DNA of 64,000 nucleotides. Source: Amycolatopsis regifaucium. GTDB lineage: Bacteria > Actinomycetota > Actinomycetes > Mycobacteriales > Pseudonocardiaceae. The notes beneath the pieces were generated by a model. That model was not told the origin of the DNA, searched no databases, and saw nothing but the letters and a program-made list of their open reading frames with translations. The position numbers were made by a program, and so were the translations under genes. Below, piece by piece: positions 1 to 7,437 of this stretch. Numbering within the stretch: the first letter of the stretch is position 1; the number at the start of each line of letters is the position of its first letter. Where the stretch lies: positions 96,602 through 160,601 of the forward strand of contig NZ_LQCI01000018.1 of assembly GCF_001613935.1 (NCBI RefSeq), in the 5' to 3' direction.

Positions 1-14
1 AAGGAGCAGACCGC

Positions 15-1643
15 GTGGAGTACCCGCCTCGGAATGGGCATGGGGACCGACGTCCCGCCCGGCCTAGGCAGGACGCGCCCGGACGCGTTCCTCCCCGTCC
101 GGCCCCGCCCCGTGGCTCCCGCCCGGCACCGGCCCGTCAAGCGGCGGGAGCGCCGGCCCGGCGCCCCGATCCCCGGCGCACGCCCCGGCGGTCCTTCCGC
201 GGGCCCAAAATCGCGCTGGGACTCGTCTCGCTGCTGGTGGTGGGCCTGACCGGCTACGCGTGGGCCGCGATGGACGGCCTGACCTTCGCGAACGTCGGCA
301 TCGGCTCCGACGAAAGTGACAAGCCCGCCGACGGTGCCCGCGACATCCTGCTGGTCGGCCTTGACAGCCGTACGGACGCGCAGGGCAACCCGCTGTCCAA
401 GGAAGTCCTCGCGCAGCTGCGCGCCGGGGTCGCCGACGGCGAGCTGAACACCGACTCGCTGATCTTCGTGCACATCCCGAACGACGGCTCCAAGGCCGTC
501 GCGATCTCTCTGCCGCGTGACTCCTACGTCGACATCCCCGGCGGCTTCGGCAAGCACAAGATCAATTCCGCCTACGCCCGCGCGATGGTCAGCGAGCGCA
601 GGAAACTGCAGGAAGACGGCGTTTCCGACCCGAAGGAGATCGATCAGAAGGCCAATGAGGCCGGGGCGAAGACGCTGATCAAGACGGTCGAGAAGCTGAC
701 CGGCTCGACCATCGACAACTACGCCGCGATCAACCTGCTCGGTTTCAGCGAGATCACCCAGGCCATCGGCGGGGTGGACGTCTGCCTCAACGACGACGTC
801 AACGACCAGTTCTCCGGCGCGAAGTTCACCAAGGGCCCGCACACCATCTCGGGTGTCGAAGCGCTCGGTTTCGTCCGGCAGCGCCACGGTCTCCCGCGCG
901 GCGACCTCGACCGGGTGGTCCGCCAGCAGGTGTTCATGGCCGGGATGGCGCGGAAGGTGCTCTCGGCGGGCACGCTCGCGAACCCCGGCAGGCTCAACGA
1001 CCTGATCGCGGCCATCAAGAAGTCGGTCGTGCTCAACCAGAACTGGGACATCTTCGGCTTCGCGCAGCAGATGAAGGGGCTTACCGGCGGTCAGCTCGAA
1101 TTCCGGACGATCCCGATCGTCAACATCGAGTACAAGACCCCCGAGGACGGCGTCGCCATCCAGGTCGACCCGAAACAGGTCAAGGACTTCGTCCAGGACC
1201 TCGCCGGCCCGCAGCCCGGCGAGCAGCCGCCGTCACAAACCGAGTCGCCCAACAAGGCGACCACGGTCGACGTCCGCAACTCCACGAGCAAGGACGGACT
1301 GGCCGCGACGGTGCTGAAGCAACTCGTCGACAAGGGCTTCACCGCGGGCGACACGGCCACGGCCAGCGCGCGCAAGAAGACGGTGATCTGGGTCGCCAAG
1401 GGACAGCAGGAGGCGGGCAAGGCGGTCGCCGCCGAACTCGGGGGCAACCCGACCGTCCAGGAGGACAAGAGCGTCGAAGCCGGACACGTCATGGTCTTCC
1501 TCGGCTCGGACTACAAGCCGGCGAGCGGCGCACCGGTCTCCGGTTCCTCACAGAACGTGGCCGGTTCGTCGGCCGCGGCCCCGCCGCCCGAGCAGTCCGA
1601 CGAGAAGCCGATCACGGCCGAAGGCGTCCCCTGCGTCAACTGA
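15..1643 (+). CDS. LytR-CpsA-Psr (LCP) family protein with LytR_C domain
   Basis: This is a membrane-anchored LCP protein. The family transfers undecaprenyl-linked glycopolymers such as arabinogalactan or teichoic acid onto peptidoglycan outside the cell. The first ~63 residues are Pro/Arg rich and cytoplasmic, followed by one membrane segment (about residues 65-86). The LCP core carries LLVGLDSR, ISLPRDSYVDIPG and RQRHGLPRGDLDRVVRQ, the Asp and Arg clusters that bind pyrophosphate. A C-terminal LytR_C domain begins near VDVRNSTSKDG (residues ~418-505), and the tail is Ser/Pro rich. An AAGGAG ribosome site lies 8 nt before the GTG start. The gene lies at the window edge, so its upstream neighbours are unknown. 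Confidence 0.92.
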   Translation: MEYPPRNGHGDRRPARPRQDAPGRVPPRPAPPRGSRPAPARQAAGAPARRPDPRRTPRRSFRGPKIALGLVSLLVVGLTGYAWAAMDGLTFANVGIGSDESDKPADGARDILLVGLDSRTDAQGNPLSKEVLAQLRAGVADGELNTDSLIFVHIPNDGSKAVAISLPRDSYVDIPGGFGKHKINSAYARAMVSERRKLQEDGVSDPKEIDQKANEAGAKTLIKTVEKLTGSTIDNYAAINLLGFSEITQAIGGVDVCLNDDVNDQFSGAKFTKGPHTISGVEALGFVRQRHGLPRGDLDRVVRQQVFMAGMARKVLSAGTLANPGRLNDLIAAIKKSVVLNQNWDIFGFAQQMKGLTGGQLEFRTIPIVNIEYKTPEDGVAIQVDPKQVKDFVQDLAGPQPGEQPPSQTESPNKATTVDVRNSTSKDGLAATVLKQLVDKGFTAGDTATASARKKTVIWVAKGQQEAGKAVAAELGGNPTVQEDKSVEAGHVMVFLGSDYKPASGAPVSGSSQNVAGSSAAAPPPEQSDEKPITAEGVPCVN

Positions 1644-1825
1644 AGCGCCTGTTCGGCCGCTCAGGATTAACCCGGTTGGCGCAAGCCGACAAAATTGCCA
1701 CGAAAAGCACCCCCGAAACCGCGTAAGAGCGGACCTCCTGCCGACTTTCCTTCACGTGAGTGCGCTCGCCTGGTCAGTCACTCGGGGTGAGCGGTGGAGA
1801 AGGTTGGCAAGGCAGGGGATGGGGA

Positions 1826-2296
1826 GTGCTGATCGACGCTGAGAACTACCAGCGGATACTCGGAGACGAGCTCCGCAAGCTCCGTCGTAAGCGTGGCTGG
1901 ACACGCAAGGAGCTGAACCAGCGTCTGCAGAGCGAGATCTCGCTCCAGACGCTGGCCACCTACGAGCTGGGCACCCGGCACTGTTCCGTGGTGCGGCTGG
2001 TCGAACTGTGCGTCGCGATGGACGAGCTGCCACAGGATCTGCTGGCCAAGGTGCATCGTCGCGTGTTCGTGGACGAACCCGGCCGGGTCCGGATCGACCT
2101 GCGCCTGGTGATCAAGGACGACCAGGAAGAACTGCTCCCACTGAGACGGTGGGCGGACGACCGGCTCAACCGGTCGGGCGACGCCGGGAGCGCCGAGGTC
2201 CACCTCGACTTTTCGGCACTGGAGCGGATGGCCGAACTGTGCGGCATCTCCACCGTCGATCTCATCGGAAGGCTTCGCCGGCTCAACCCCTCATGA
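1826..2296 (+). CDS. Helix-turn-helix transcriptional regulator
   Basis: This is a 156-residue DNA-binding protein. The N-terminal half looks like an XRE-type helix-turn-helix: LGDELRKLRRKRGWTRKEL, then SLQTLATYELGTRHCSVVRL. The C-terminal half is a short alpha-helical domain ending in the motif ISTVDLIGRLRRL. An upstream GTG at 1760 is open, but the residues it adds are Gly rich and unlike a domain. The GTG at 1826 follows an AGGGGATGGGGA purine run that can serve as ribosome site. Target genes are unknown; it is followed by a hairpin and a convergent monooxygenase gene. Confidence 0.8.
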   Translation: MLIDAENYQRILGDELRKLRRKRGWTRKELNQRLQSEISLQTLATYELGTRHCSVVRLVELCVAMDELPQDLLAKVHRRVFVDEPGRVRIDLRLVIKDDQEELLPLRRWADDRLNRSGDAGSAEVHLDFSALERMAELCGISTVDLIGRLRRLNPS

Positions 2297-2310
2297 GCGC
2301 GGCGCTCCCT

Positions 2311-2351
2311 GGTCCGTGAAGGCCTTGCCCCCATCCTGGCCCTCACGGACC
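2311..2351. terminator. Hairpin between convergent genes (GTGAAGGCC palindrome family)
   Basis: Nine-base arms GGTCCGTGA (2311-2319) and TCACGGACC (2343-2351) enclose a second GGCC/GGCC pairing. It lies between the ends of the HTH gene and the convergent monooxygenase gene, so it probably terminates both. It resembles the palindrome at 15266-15318. Confidence 0.6.
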
Positions 2352-2367
2352 TCCCCTTTCCGGCGGT

Positions 2368-3828
2368 TCAACCGAGGAGTTCGTAGTCCTCGCGCCGCAC
2401 CTTGCGCGTGTCCAGCCAGTACCGCCAGGTGAAGCCGGGCCAGATCGTCCGGTTGACGCCCTTCGCGTCCAGGTACCAGCTCTTGCAGCCGCCCTGGGTC
2501 CAGATGCCCTTGGCGAGTTTGCGCTGGATGTCGCCGTTGAACCGCTCCTGCGCCTCCGGCCGCGGGTCGATGGCCTTGCCGCGGGCGAGCCGCAGCGCCT
2601 GCGCGACGTAGGAGATCTGCGCTTCGATCATGAACACCACGGAGTTGTGCCCCAGTCCGGTGTTCGGGCCGAGCAGGAAGAACAGGTTCGGGAACCCGGA
2701 CACGGTGATGCCCTGGTAGGTCCGCATCCCTTCGGTCGCCCACTCCTTGCCGAGGTTGCGCCCGTCCCGGCCGATGATCTCCAGGTCGTCGAAGGCGTCG
2801 GTGACGTGGAATCCGGTGCCGTAGATGATCGCGTCGACCTCGTGCTCGACCCCGGCGCCGTCGACGATGCTGTGTTCGCGCACCTCCGTGACACCCTCGG
2901 TGACGACGTCGACGTTGTCGCGCGCGAGTGCCGGGTAGTAGTCGTTGGAGACCAGGACCCGCTTGCAGCCCATGGTGTAGTCCGGCGTCAGCTTCCGGCG
3001 CAGCTCCGGATCCTTGACGCTCTTGTGGATGTTGTGCTTCGCGATGCGCTGGCCGATCTTCATCACCCACGGATGTCCGTTGAAGCCGATCGCGCGGGCT
3101 TCGAGTCCCCAGTAGAGGACGTCGCGGAAGGCGCGCTGCAGCAGCGGTACCGAGCGGAACGCCTTCCGCAGGGCGGACGGCATCTCGCGGTCCGGTTTCG
3201 GCATGATCCACGGCGGCGTCCGCTGGAAGAGCGTCAGCTCCTCTACGTCCTCCGCGATCCGCGGGACGAACTGGATCGCGCTCGCGCCGGTGCCGACCAC
3301 GGCGACCCGCTTGCCGGTCAGGTCGTAGTCATGCTCCCACCGCGCGGAGTGGAACGCGCGGCCCTTGAAGTTCTCGATACCCGGCAGCTTCGGGATCTGG
3401 GGCAGGTGCAGCGCGCCGACCCCGGCGACGAGCGCGGGCGCGACGAACTCGTCCCCCGACTTCGACGCGACGTGCCAGCGGTTCTCGTCTGCGTCCCAGC
3501 GGGCGCCGGTCATCTCCTGGCCGAAGCGGATGAAGCGGCGGAGCTCGTACTTGTCGGCGACGTCGCGCATGTAGCGCCAGATCTCCGGCTGCGGCGAGTA
3601 CGCGCGGGACCAGTCGGGGTTCTGCTCGAACGAGAACGAGTACATATGCGAGGGGATGTCGCAGGCGCAGCCGGGGTAGGTGTTGTCCCGCCACGTGCCG
3701 CCCACGTCGTCGGCCTTCTCCAGGATGACGAAGTCCTCGCGGCCCTCTTTCCGCAGCTGGATGGCCATGCCCAGACCGGAGAAGCCGGTCCCGACGATGA
3801 CGACCCCGGTCTCGGTGCGGTTGCCCAT
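2368..3828 (-). CDS. Flavin-containing monooxygenase (Baeyer-Villiger type)
   Basis: This is a 486-residue FAD- and NADPH-dependent monooxygenase of the class that inserts oxygen into ketones or oxidises heteroatoms. The N-terminal FAD Rossmann motif is VIVGTGFSGLGMA, and VGGTWRDNTYPGCACD follows, as in cyclohexanone and steroid Baeyer-Villiger enzymes. The family fingerprint is present as FKGRAFHSARWEHD, and the NADPH Rossmann motif is VVGTGASAIQ. The start at 3828 is preferred over 3849 because GAGAGG lies just upstream of it. The gene faces a TetR regulator across 79 bases, the usual arrangement for substrate-induced control. The substrate cannot be told from sequence. Confidence 0.9.
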   Translation of the reverse strand: MGNRTETGVVIVGTGFSGLGMAIQLRKEGREDFVILEKADDVGGTWRDNTYPGCACDIPSHMYSFSFEQNPDWSRAYSPQPEIWRYMRDVADKYELRRFIRFGQEMTGARWDADENRWHVASKSGDEFVAPALVAGVGALHLPQIPKLPGIENFKGRAFHSARWEHDYDLTGKRVAVVGTGASAIQFVPRIAEDVEELTLFQRTPPWIMPKPDREMPSALRKAFRSVPLLQRAFRDVLYWGLEARAIGFNGHPWVMKIGQRIAKHNIHKSVKDPELRRKLTPDYTMGCKRVLVSNDYYPALARDNVDVVTEGVTEVREHSIVDGAGVEHEVDAIIYGTGFHVTDAFDDLEIIGRDGRNLGKEWATEGMRTYQGITVSGFPNLFFLLGPNTGLGHNSVVFMIEAQISYVAQALRLARGKAIDPRPEAQERFNGDIQRKLAKGIWTQGGCKSWYLDAKGVNRTIWPGFTWRYWLDTRKVRREDYELLG

Positions 3829-3848
3829 GCCCCGACCTCTCGTTCGCA

Positions 3849-3901
3849 TTACCTGTTACCGGAAGTTCACCTTACTCGAAGTAGGTTACCTTCGGTAGAG
3901 T
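3849..3901. promoter_or_regulatory. Divergent promoter/operator region, monooxygenase-TetR
   Basis: The spacer holds an imperfect dyad TACT-CGA-AGTA (3873-3883) and three copies of TTACC (3849-3853, 3856-3860, 3886-3890). TAGAGT at 3896-3901 is a likely -10 box for the TetR gene. The dyad is a candidate TetR operator; this is inference. Confidence 0.4.
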
Positions 3902-3907
3902 GTTGTG

Positions 3908-4507
3908 GTGACGACGGCGAAGCGCAAACGCATGCCACGGGCAGAGCGCGAACGACAGATGATCGAGATCGCCGAAGAAGTCTTCTCCGAACGCGGCTAC
4001 ACCGCGGCCTCGATGGACGAGATCGCCGAACGCGTCGGCGTCTCCAAGCCCATGCTCTACGAGTACTTCAATTCGAAAGAGGGACTGCTGCTGGCCTGCA
4101 TCCAGCAGTCGCGGGCGGCGCTGCGCGAGGTCACCGAACGCGCGACCGTGGGCGCCACCACCGCCGAGGAAGCGCTGCGGCGGGGCCTGCTCGCCTTCTT
4201 CGTCTTCATCCGGGAACGACGACAGGCCTGGTCGCTCCTCCGGCACGAGATGGCCCTCATCGGCACCCCGGCCGCCGACGAGATCGAGCAGACCCGGCGC
4301 CAGCAGACCGACCTGATCGCCGCGCTGATGAGCGACTACATCGAATCGGACGACGACTTCCGCGCCGAAGCCTCCGCGGAGTTCGTCGTCGGCGCGTGCG
4401 AACGACTCGCGATCTGGTGCGAGCGGCACGAGGACGTCAGCCCCGAGATGGCCACCGGCTACGCGATGGACATCCTCTGGGCGGGCCTGTCGGCGAGGAC
4501 CCGCTGA
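3908..4507 (+). CDS. TetR/AcrR family transcriptional regulator
   Basis: This repressor of about 199 residues has a classic N-terminal TetR helix-turn-helix: IAEEVFSERGYTAASMDEIA followed by VGVSKPMLYEYFNSKEGLL. The remainder is an all-helical ligand-binding and dimerisation domain. Two adjacent GTG codons (3905 and 3908) are possible starts; the second lies 6 nt after a TAGAGT -10 box and fits leaderless initiation. It is transcribed away from the flavin monooxygenase gene, so it probably controls that gene and itself in response to the enzyme's substrate. Confidence 0.88.
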   Translation: MTTAKRKRMPRAERERQMIEIAEEVFSERGYTAASMDEIAERVGVSKPMLYEYFNSKEGLLLACIQQSRAALREVTERATVGATTAEEALRRGLLAFFVFIRERRQAWSLLRHEMALIGTPAADEIEQTRRQQTDLIAALMSDYIESDDDFRAEASAEFVVGACERLAIWCERHEDVSPEMATGYAMDILWAGLSARTR

Positions 4508-4570
4508 GGCGACTGTGAAGATGCGCGTGCATTAGGCCATTCGGTCGTCACTCAGTGCACATCGCCACCA

Positions 4571-4616
4571 GTGTCTTGTGACACAGAGTTGTCCTACTGT
4601 ATCGATGACACTGTAG
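4571..4616. promoter_or_regulatory. Two dyads upstream of the 4743 gene
   Basis: GTGTC-TTGT-GACAC is a perfect dyad at 4571-4584. A near-dyad CTACTGT-N9-ACTGTAG lies at 4594-4616 with one mismatched pair. Both sit in the 235-base gap before a small hypothetical gene, and could be a promoter with an operator. Confidence 0.3.
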
Positions 4617-4742
4617 AAACTCTGATGGACAGTCACGAGCTCCACCAGGAGGGGGCGTCGCTTGCCGAAAGCGGCGTCATGGTGGCGGAGTGGCGAAGTC
4701 CACAGTAGTGACGCATGCTCGCGAGGGAGAGGGGTGAGGCGG

Positions 4743-5150
4743 ATGACCGAACCGATCACCGCGTCGTACGTCCAGGAGGACGACGACTGGAAAGTCACGG
4801 TCAGCGGCTCCGGTAAGGAACTGACCGGTCGCGCGCCGGGCATCATCGCGGCACGGGACCGGGCCGACCAGCTGGTCGAGAAACTGTCCCCGCCGGAGCG
4901 GTCGACCGTGGTGCACCTGCTGAACGGCAGTGCGCTCGAGTTCACCGCCGCCTACATGACGGCGAGGCTCACGCTCCCGGAGATCGAGCCCCTCGAGGTT
5001 CCTCCCCCGGCGAACGGCAAGGCCAAGGAGAAGGCCGCCGGCAAACCGCCGGTGCCGCAGGGCAAGGAACTCCCCAAGGCCGTCGACGAGGCGAAGGCCA
5101 AGAAGGACGAGCCCGCCAAGACACCGGCCAAGGCGGCCCAGACCTCCTGA
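4743..5150 (+). CDS. Hypothetical protein with Lys/Ala/Pro-rich tail
   Basis: I do not recognise a firm family for this 135-residue protein. The N-terminal ~75 residues alternate beta strands and a helix (ITASYVQEDDDWKVTVSG, then GIIAARDRADQLVEKL). This is weakly reminiscent of HicB-like antitoxin folds, but no partner toxin lies beside it. The last ~50 residues are rich in Lys, Ala, Pro and Glu, like the disordered tails of actinobacterial histone-like proteins. The ATG at 4743 is preferred over the open upstream start at 4662 because the added residues look non-coding. It ends 3 bases from a convergent DUF3618-like gene. Confidence 0.7.
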   Translation: MTEPITASYVQEDDDWKVTVSGSGKELTGRAPGIIAARDRADQLVEKLSPPERSTVVHLLNGSALEFTAAYMTARLTLPEIEPLEVPPPANGKAKEKAAGKPPVPQGKELPKAVDEAKAKKDEPAKTPAKAAQTS

Positions 5151-5153
5151 GAC

Positions 5154-5375
5154 CTACTTCAGGAGCTTGCGGATCAGCAGCAGGCCGATCAGCACCGCGC
5201 CGCCGATGAGCGGGTACTTCACCTTGGGCTCGTCCAGCTTCGCGCGCAGGCCGCTCTTCGCGGAATCCACCAGCTTCGCGGGGTTCGCCTTCGTGCCCAG
5301 CTGGTCGAGCGTGGCGACCAGCGCGTTCCTGGCCTGCTCGATCTCACGCTCGATGGTCTCCGGATCGCGGGCCAC
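5154..5375 (-). CDS. DUF3618-like small membrane protein
   Basis: This 73-residue protein starts with ARDPETIEREIEQARNAL, a helical segment typical of DUF3618 proteins in actinobacteria. It ends with a single membrane helix (LIGGAVLIGLLLI) and a basic LRKLLK tail. Members often lie beside other small envelope-stress proteins, and their molecular role is unknown. It is convergent with the 4743 gene and is followed upstream by the tRNA promoter region. Confidence 0.8.
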   Translation of the reverse strand: MARDPETIEREIEQARNALVATLDQLGTKANPAKLVDSAKSGLRAKLDEPKVKYPLIGGAVLIGLLLIRKLLK

Positions 5376-5499
5376 GTGTCCTCCTCGCCGCTACGTACCT
5401 GCCGGGGCCCCACGTTAGAGGACGTCACCCCCTCCGGCGGCACCGGCCACGCCGAGAAACGCCGATCGTGTCGCACGCTACGATTTCAAGGCGGTACTG

Positions 5500-5573
5500 G
5501 GGCCCGTAGCCCAATTGGCAGAGGCACACGGTTTAGGTCCGTGCCAGTGAGAGTTCGAGTCTCTCCGGGCCCA
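5500..5573 (+). tRNA. tRNA with anticodon UAG (nominal Leu), short variable loop
   Basis: The cloverleaf is complete. Acceptor stem GGGCCCG pairs with CGGGCCC (5500-5506, 5566-5572) and the discriminator is A5573. The anticodon stem CACGG/CCGTG encloses TTTAGGT, so positions 34-36 are UAG. The T arm is GAGAG-TTCGAGT-CTCTC. CCA is not encoded. The variable loop is only CCAGT (5544-5548), a class I structure, whereas bacterial leucine tRNAs normally have a long variable arm. A TACGAT -10 box lies at 5479-5484. By anticodon it reads CUA; what it is charged with is open. Confidence 0.9.
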
Positions 5574-5591
5574 CCCCAGACATCGGCATTG

Positions 5592-5613
5592 CCACACGCG
5601 GCAGCGCGTGTGG
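5592..5613. terminator. Hairpin between the tRNA and the HEPN gene
   Basis: Perfect nine-base arms CCACACGCG and CGCGTGTGG enclose a GCAG loop. It lies just past the tRNA and just before the end of the oppositely oriented HEPN gene, so it can stop transcription from both sides. Confidence 0.6.
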
Positions 5614-5629
5614 AGGATCCGTCGAGTCC

Positions 5630-6028
5630 TCAACAGACGTTCGTTGCCCGACGAGCCGTTTCGACCAGCGTCTCAGCCGCCCGGCCCGCGCGCTTGAACT
5701 CGTCCGCGGTGACAGGTGTATGGCTGTAACCCGCTTTGGTCTTCAGCTTGAGCAAGGTCCTCAAGTGTTTCGCGACGTCGTTGTCCGCCTTGGCCAGCAA
5801 GCCGATCGCTTCGTCATGACTTTCACCCAGCGCGTGCTTCCCCAGCCTGGCGCAGCAAATGACGTCGGACGCCGCGATGCCCGCGTGCACACACAAGGTC
5901 ACATACGCGTCGGTCACGTCTTCGTGCTCGCAGGCAAGTTCGCGAATCGTGTCGGCTGCCTCGAGGAACTGATTTGCCTTACCCAGGCGCCCGCGTTGGA
6001 CGCTCACGTCACACTGCCGAGTTCGCAC
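5630..6028 (-). CDS. HEPN-like helical protein, partner of the nucleotidyltransferase
   Basis: This is a 132-residue all-helical protein. The segment DVICCARLGKHALGESHDEA followed by a Leu-rich helix resembles the HEPN domains that pair with minimal nucleotidyltransferases. The strict R-x4-6-H ribonuclease motif is not clear: R61 and H65 are only three residues apart. The GTG start lies one base after the stop of the upstream NTase gene, with AAAAGG as ribosome site, so the two are co-translated. In MNT-HEPN toxin-antitoxin pairs the HEPN protein is the toxin and the NTase silences it by AMPylation. That role is inferred here. Confidence 0.7.
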   Translation of the reverse strand: MRTRQCDVSVQRGRLGKANQFLEAADTIRELACEHEDVTDAYVTLCVHAGIAASDVICCARLGKHALGESHDEAIGLLAKADNDVAKHLRTLLKLKTKAGYSHTPVTADEFKRAGRAAETLVETARRATNVC

Positions 6029-6029
6029 G

Positions 6030-6653
6030 TCAGCCTTTTCTCTTTCTCAAGTGACTGGCCAGCCAAGCCCGGCTCCCGGCCACGGTCAACCCGTCCCGCA
6101 CCACATCCCGCAGGACGACCTCGTCGTATGCGCGGTCGACGAGTTCGGCTTCCGTGAATTCCAGGGGACGAGTGTCGTTGCCGACCCAGCGGGTCACCTC
6201 GACCGCCAGTTCGTGAACCTGCGTTTCCCACAGATCGTCTTCGACGTCATCCGGCCGGATCAGCAGAAGGTCCACATCGCTGTCTTCCGTCATCTCGCCG
6301 CGTGCCACCGAGCCGAATACAGCGGCGTACACCGGCGGGATCTCCCACGACTCCAGACGGTCCTCGATGCGCTCCAGGAGTGTCTTGCGCATTCGGGCGA
6401 GCCCGACGATGTGCTCCGCCGCGAGGTGCTCACGATTGAGCCGGTACGCGAAGGCGTTTCCGACCCTGTCAGACAGCACGACACCCTGCTTCGTCAGGCG
6501 ACGCAGCACCTTCCGGATGCCCTCCTCCGAATGCCGCGCCAGCAGCCGATGCAACTGCCCGGTGGTGAAGATGCCGTCGTGGTTGGCGAGTACGACGAGG
6601 ACGTCCCCGTCGAGCGTGGGGGTGACCGTCATCAACGGCCGGCTCAAGTCCAT
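6030..6653 (-). CDS. Winged-helix/minimal nucleotidyltransferase (MNT) protein
   Basis: This 207-residue protein joins two domains. Residues ~10-85 form a winged helix (GIFTTGQLHRLLARHSEEG, VRKVLRRLTKQGVV-like), and the second half is a minimal nucleotidyltransferase with the catalytic signature FGSVARGEMTEDSDVDLLLI. Both signature aspartates are present. I chose the ATG at 6653 because residues from the open upstream start at 6788 run back through the promoter dyad and hairpin. With the HEPN gene it forms a two-gene operon. The winged helix suggests the protein also represses its own promoter, perhaps at the AT-rich dyad upstream. Confidence 0.82.
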   Translation of the reverse strand: MDLSRPLMTVTPTLDGDVLVVLANHDGIFTTGQLHRLLARHSEEGIRKVLRRLTKQGVVLSDRVGNAFAYRLNREHLAAEHIVGLARMRKTLLERIEDRLESWEIPPVYAAVFGSVARGEMTEDSDVDLLLIRPDDVEDDLWETQVHELAVEVTRWVGNDTRPLEFTEAELVDRAYDEVVLRDVVRDGLTVAGSRAWLASHLRKRKG

Positions 6654-6706
6654 GGCACGACTCCGTACTGCCGCTCTGACAGGTTTCACTAATAGTACCG
6701 ATACCA

Positions 6707-6738
6707 CAACTATAATACAGGTAACCGGCTTATAGTTG
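6707..6738. promoter_or_regulatory. AT-rich dyad upstream of the NTase/HEPN operon
   Basis: CAACTATAA (6707-6715) and TTATAGTTG (6730-6738) are perfect nine-base inverted arms separated by 14 bases. The surrounding stretch (about 6688-6738) is unusually AT rich for this genome. It lies 50-90 bases upstream of the NTase start, where a promoter and operator are expected. Confidence 0.5.
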
Positions 6739-6753
6739 CCTTGCCCGCGTGGA

Positions 6754-6808
6754 GTACATGAAGGCCCCCATGCTTGCGCTAGACGCAAGCATGGGGGCCT
6801 TCATGTAC
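6754..6808. terminator. Perfect 25-bp palindrome (TGAAGGCC family)
   Basis: Two perfect 25-base arms (6754-6778 and 6784-6808) enclose the loop CTAGA. The arms begin GTACATGAAGGCCCCC. It lies after the end of the reductase-like gene and upstream of the NTase promoter, so it most likely terminates the reductase operon. A sister copy lies at 17934-17988. Confidence 0.7.
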
Positions 6809-6832
6809 CGGGGAAGTGCCGCCACCCGAAGA

Positions 6833-7432
6833 TCAGCGAACGCGGTCGTAGACCACGGCCATCTCCCCCAGCTCCCCGACCTCCTGATAGGTCAGCTTCC
6901 ACTTCGACGCGGGCAGGCCGTCGACGAACAGCCGCTCCCCGCCGCCGGTGATCTCGGGGCAGATCATCAGGTACAGCCGGTCCATCAGGTCGTCCGCGAG
7001 CAGTGCCTTGATGACGCTCGCGCTGCTGTTGACCAGGATGTCGCCCTCGCCGCTCGCCTTGAGTTCGGCGACGACCTCCGAGGCGGGGGCGTTCACCACG
7101 CGGGTCCGGCCCCAGGGGGACTCGGTCAGCGTCGTGGAGAGGACCACCTTTTCCGCGTCCACCAGCCACTTCGCGTAGGCACGGTCTCGCGGGTCGGCGT
7201 TCTCGTCGGCGGCGACGGTCGGCCAGAAGCCCAGGAAACCCTCGGCGTTCTTTCTGCCGAGCAGCGCCGTCGTCGCGTTCTCGTGGATGCGGGCGAGGTG
7301 ACCGCGGGCGACATCGGTGGTCGCGTACGAAACGATCGCGCCCATGTCTCTAGGGCCGCCGGGGCCGCTGTAGTGACCGTCGAGACTGAGGCTGATGTTC
7401 GCGGTGACGCGGCGGCCGGTCGAGTTCGTCAT
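6833..7432 (-). CDS. Dihydrofolate reductase/RibD C-terminal-like protein
   Basis: This 199-residue protein belongs to the RibD C-terminal/DHFR-like fold, an NADPH-binding family of mostly unknown substrates. Visible landmarks are ITANISLSLDGHY-like N-terminal strand, TTALLGRKNAEGF, GDILVNSSASVIKALLADDL and PEITGGGERLF. Two ATGs are possible: 7441 overlaps the upstream stop as ATGA, while 7432 has AAGGA nine bases upstream and is used here. It is the second gene of an operon with the ArsR-SRPBCC fusion. Such pairs are common in actinobacteria, but the real reaction is unknown. Confidence 0.85.
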   Translation of the reverse strand: MTNSTGRRVTANISLSLDGHYSGPGGPRDMGAIVSYATTDVARGHLARIHENATTALLGRKNAEGFLGFWPTVAADENADPRDRAYAKWLVDAEKVVLSTTLTESPWGRTRVVNAPASEVVAELKASGEGDILVNSSASVIKALLADDLMDRLYLMICPEITGGGERLFVDGLPASKWKLTYQEVGELGEMAVVYDRVR

Positions 7433-7437
7433 GTCGT

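Noticed and set aside
5500-6808. Genomic island integrated at the tRNA
   Set aside because: I looked for a repeat of the tRNA 3' end downstream and found none, and no integrase is present.
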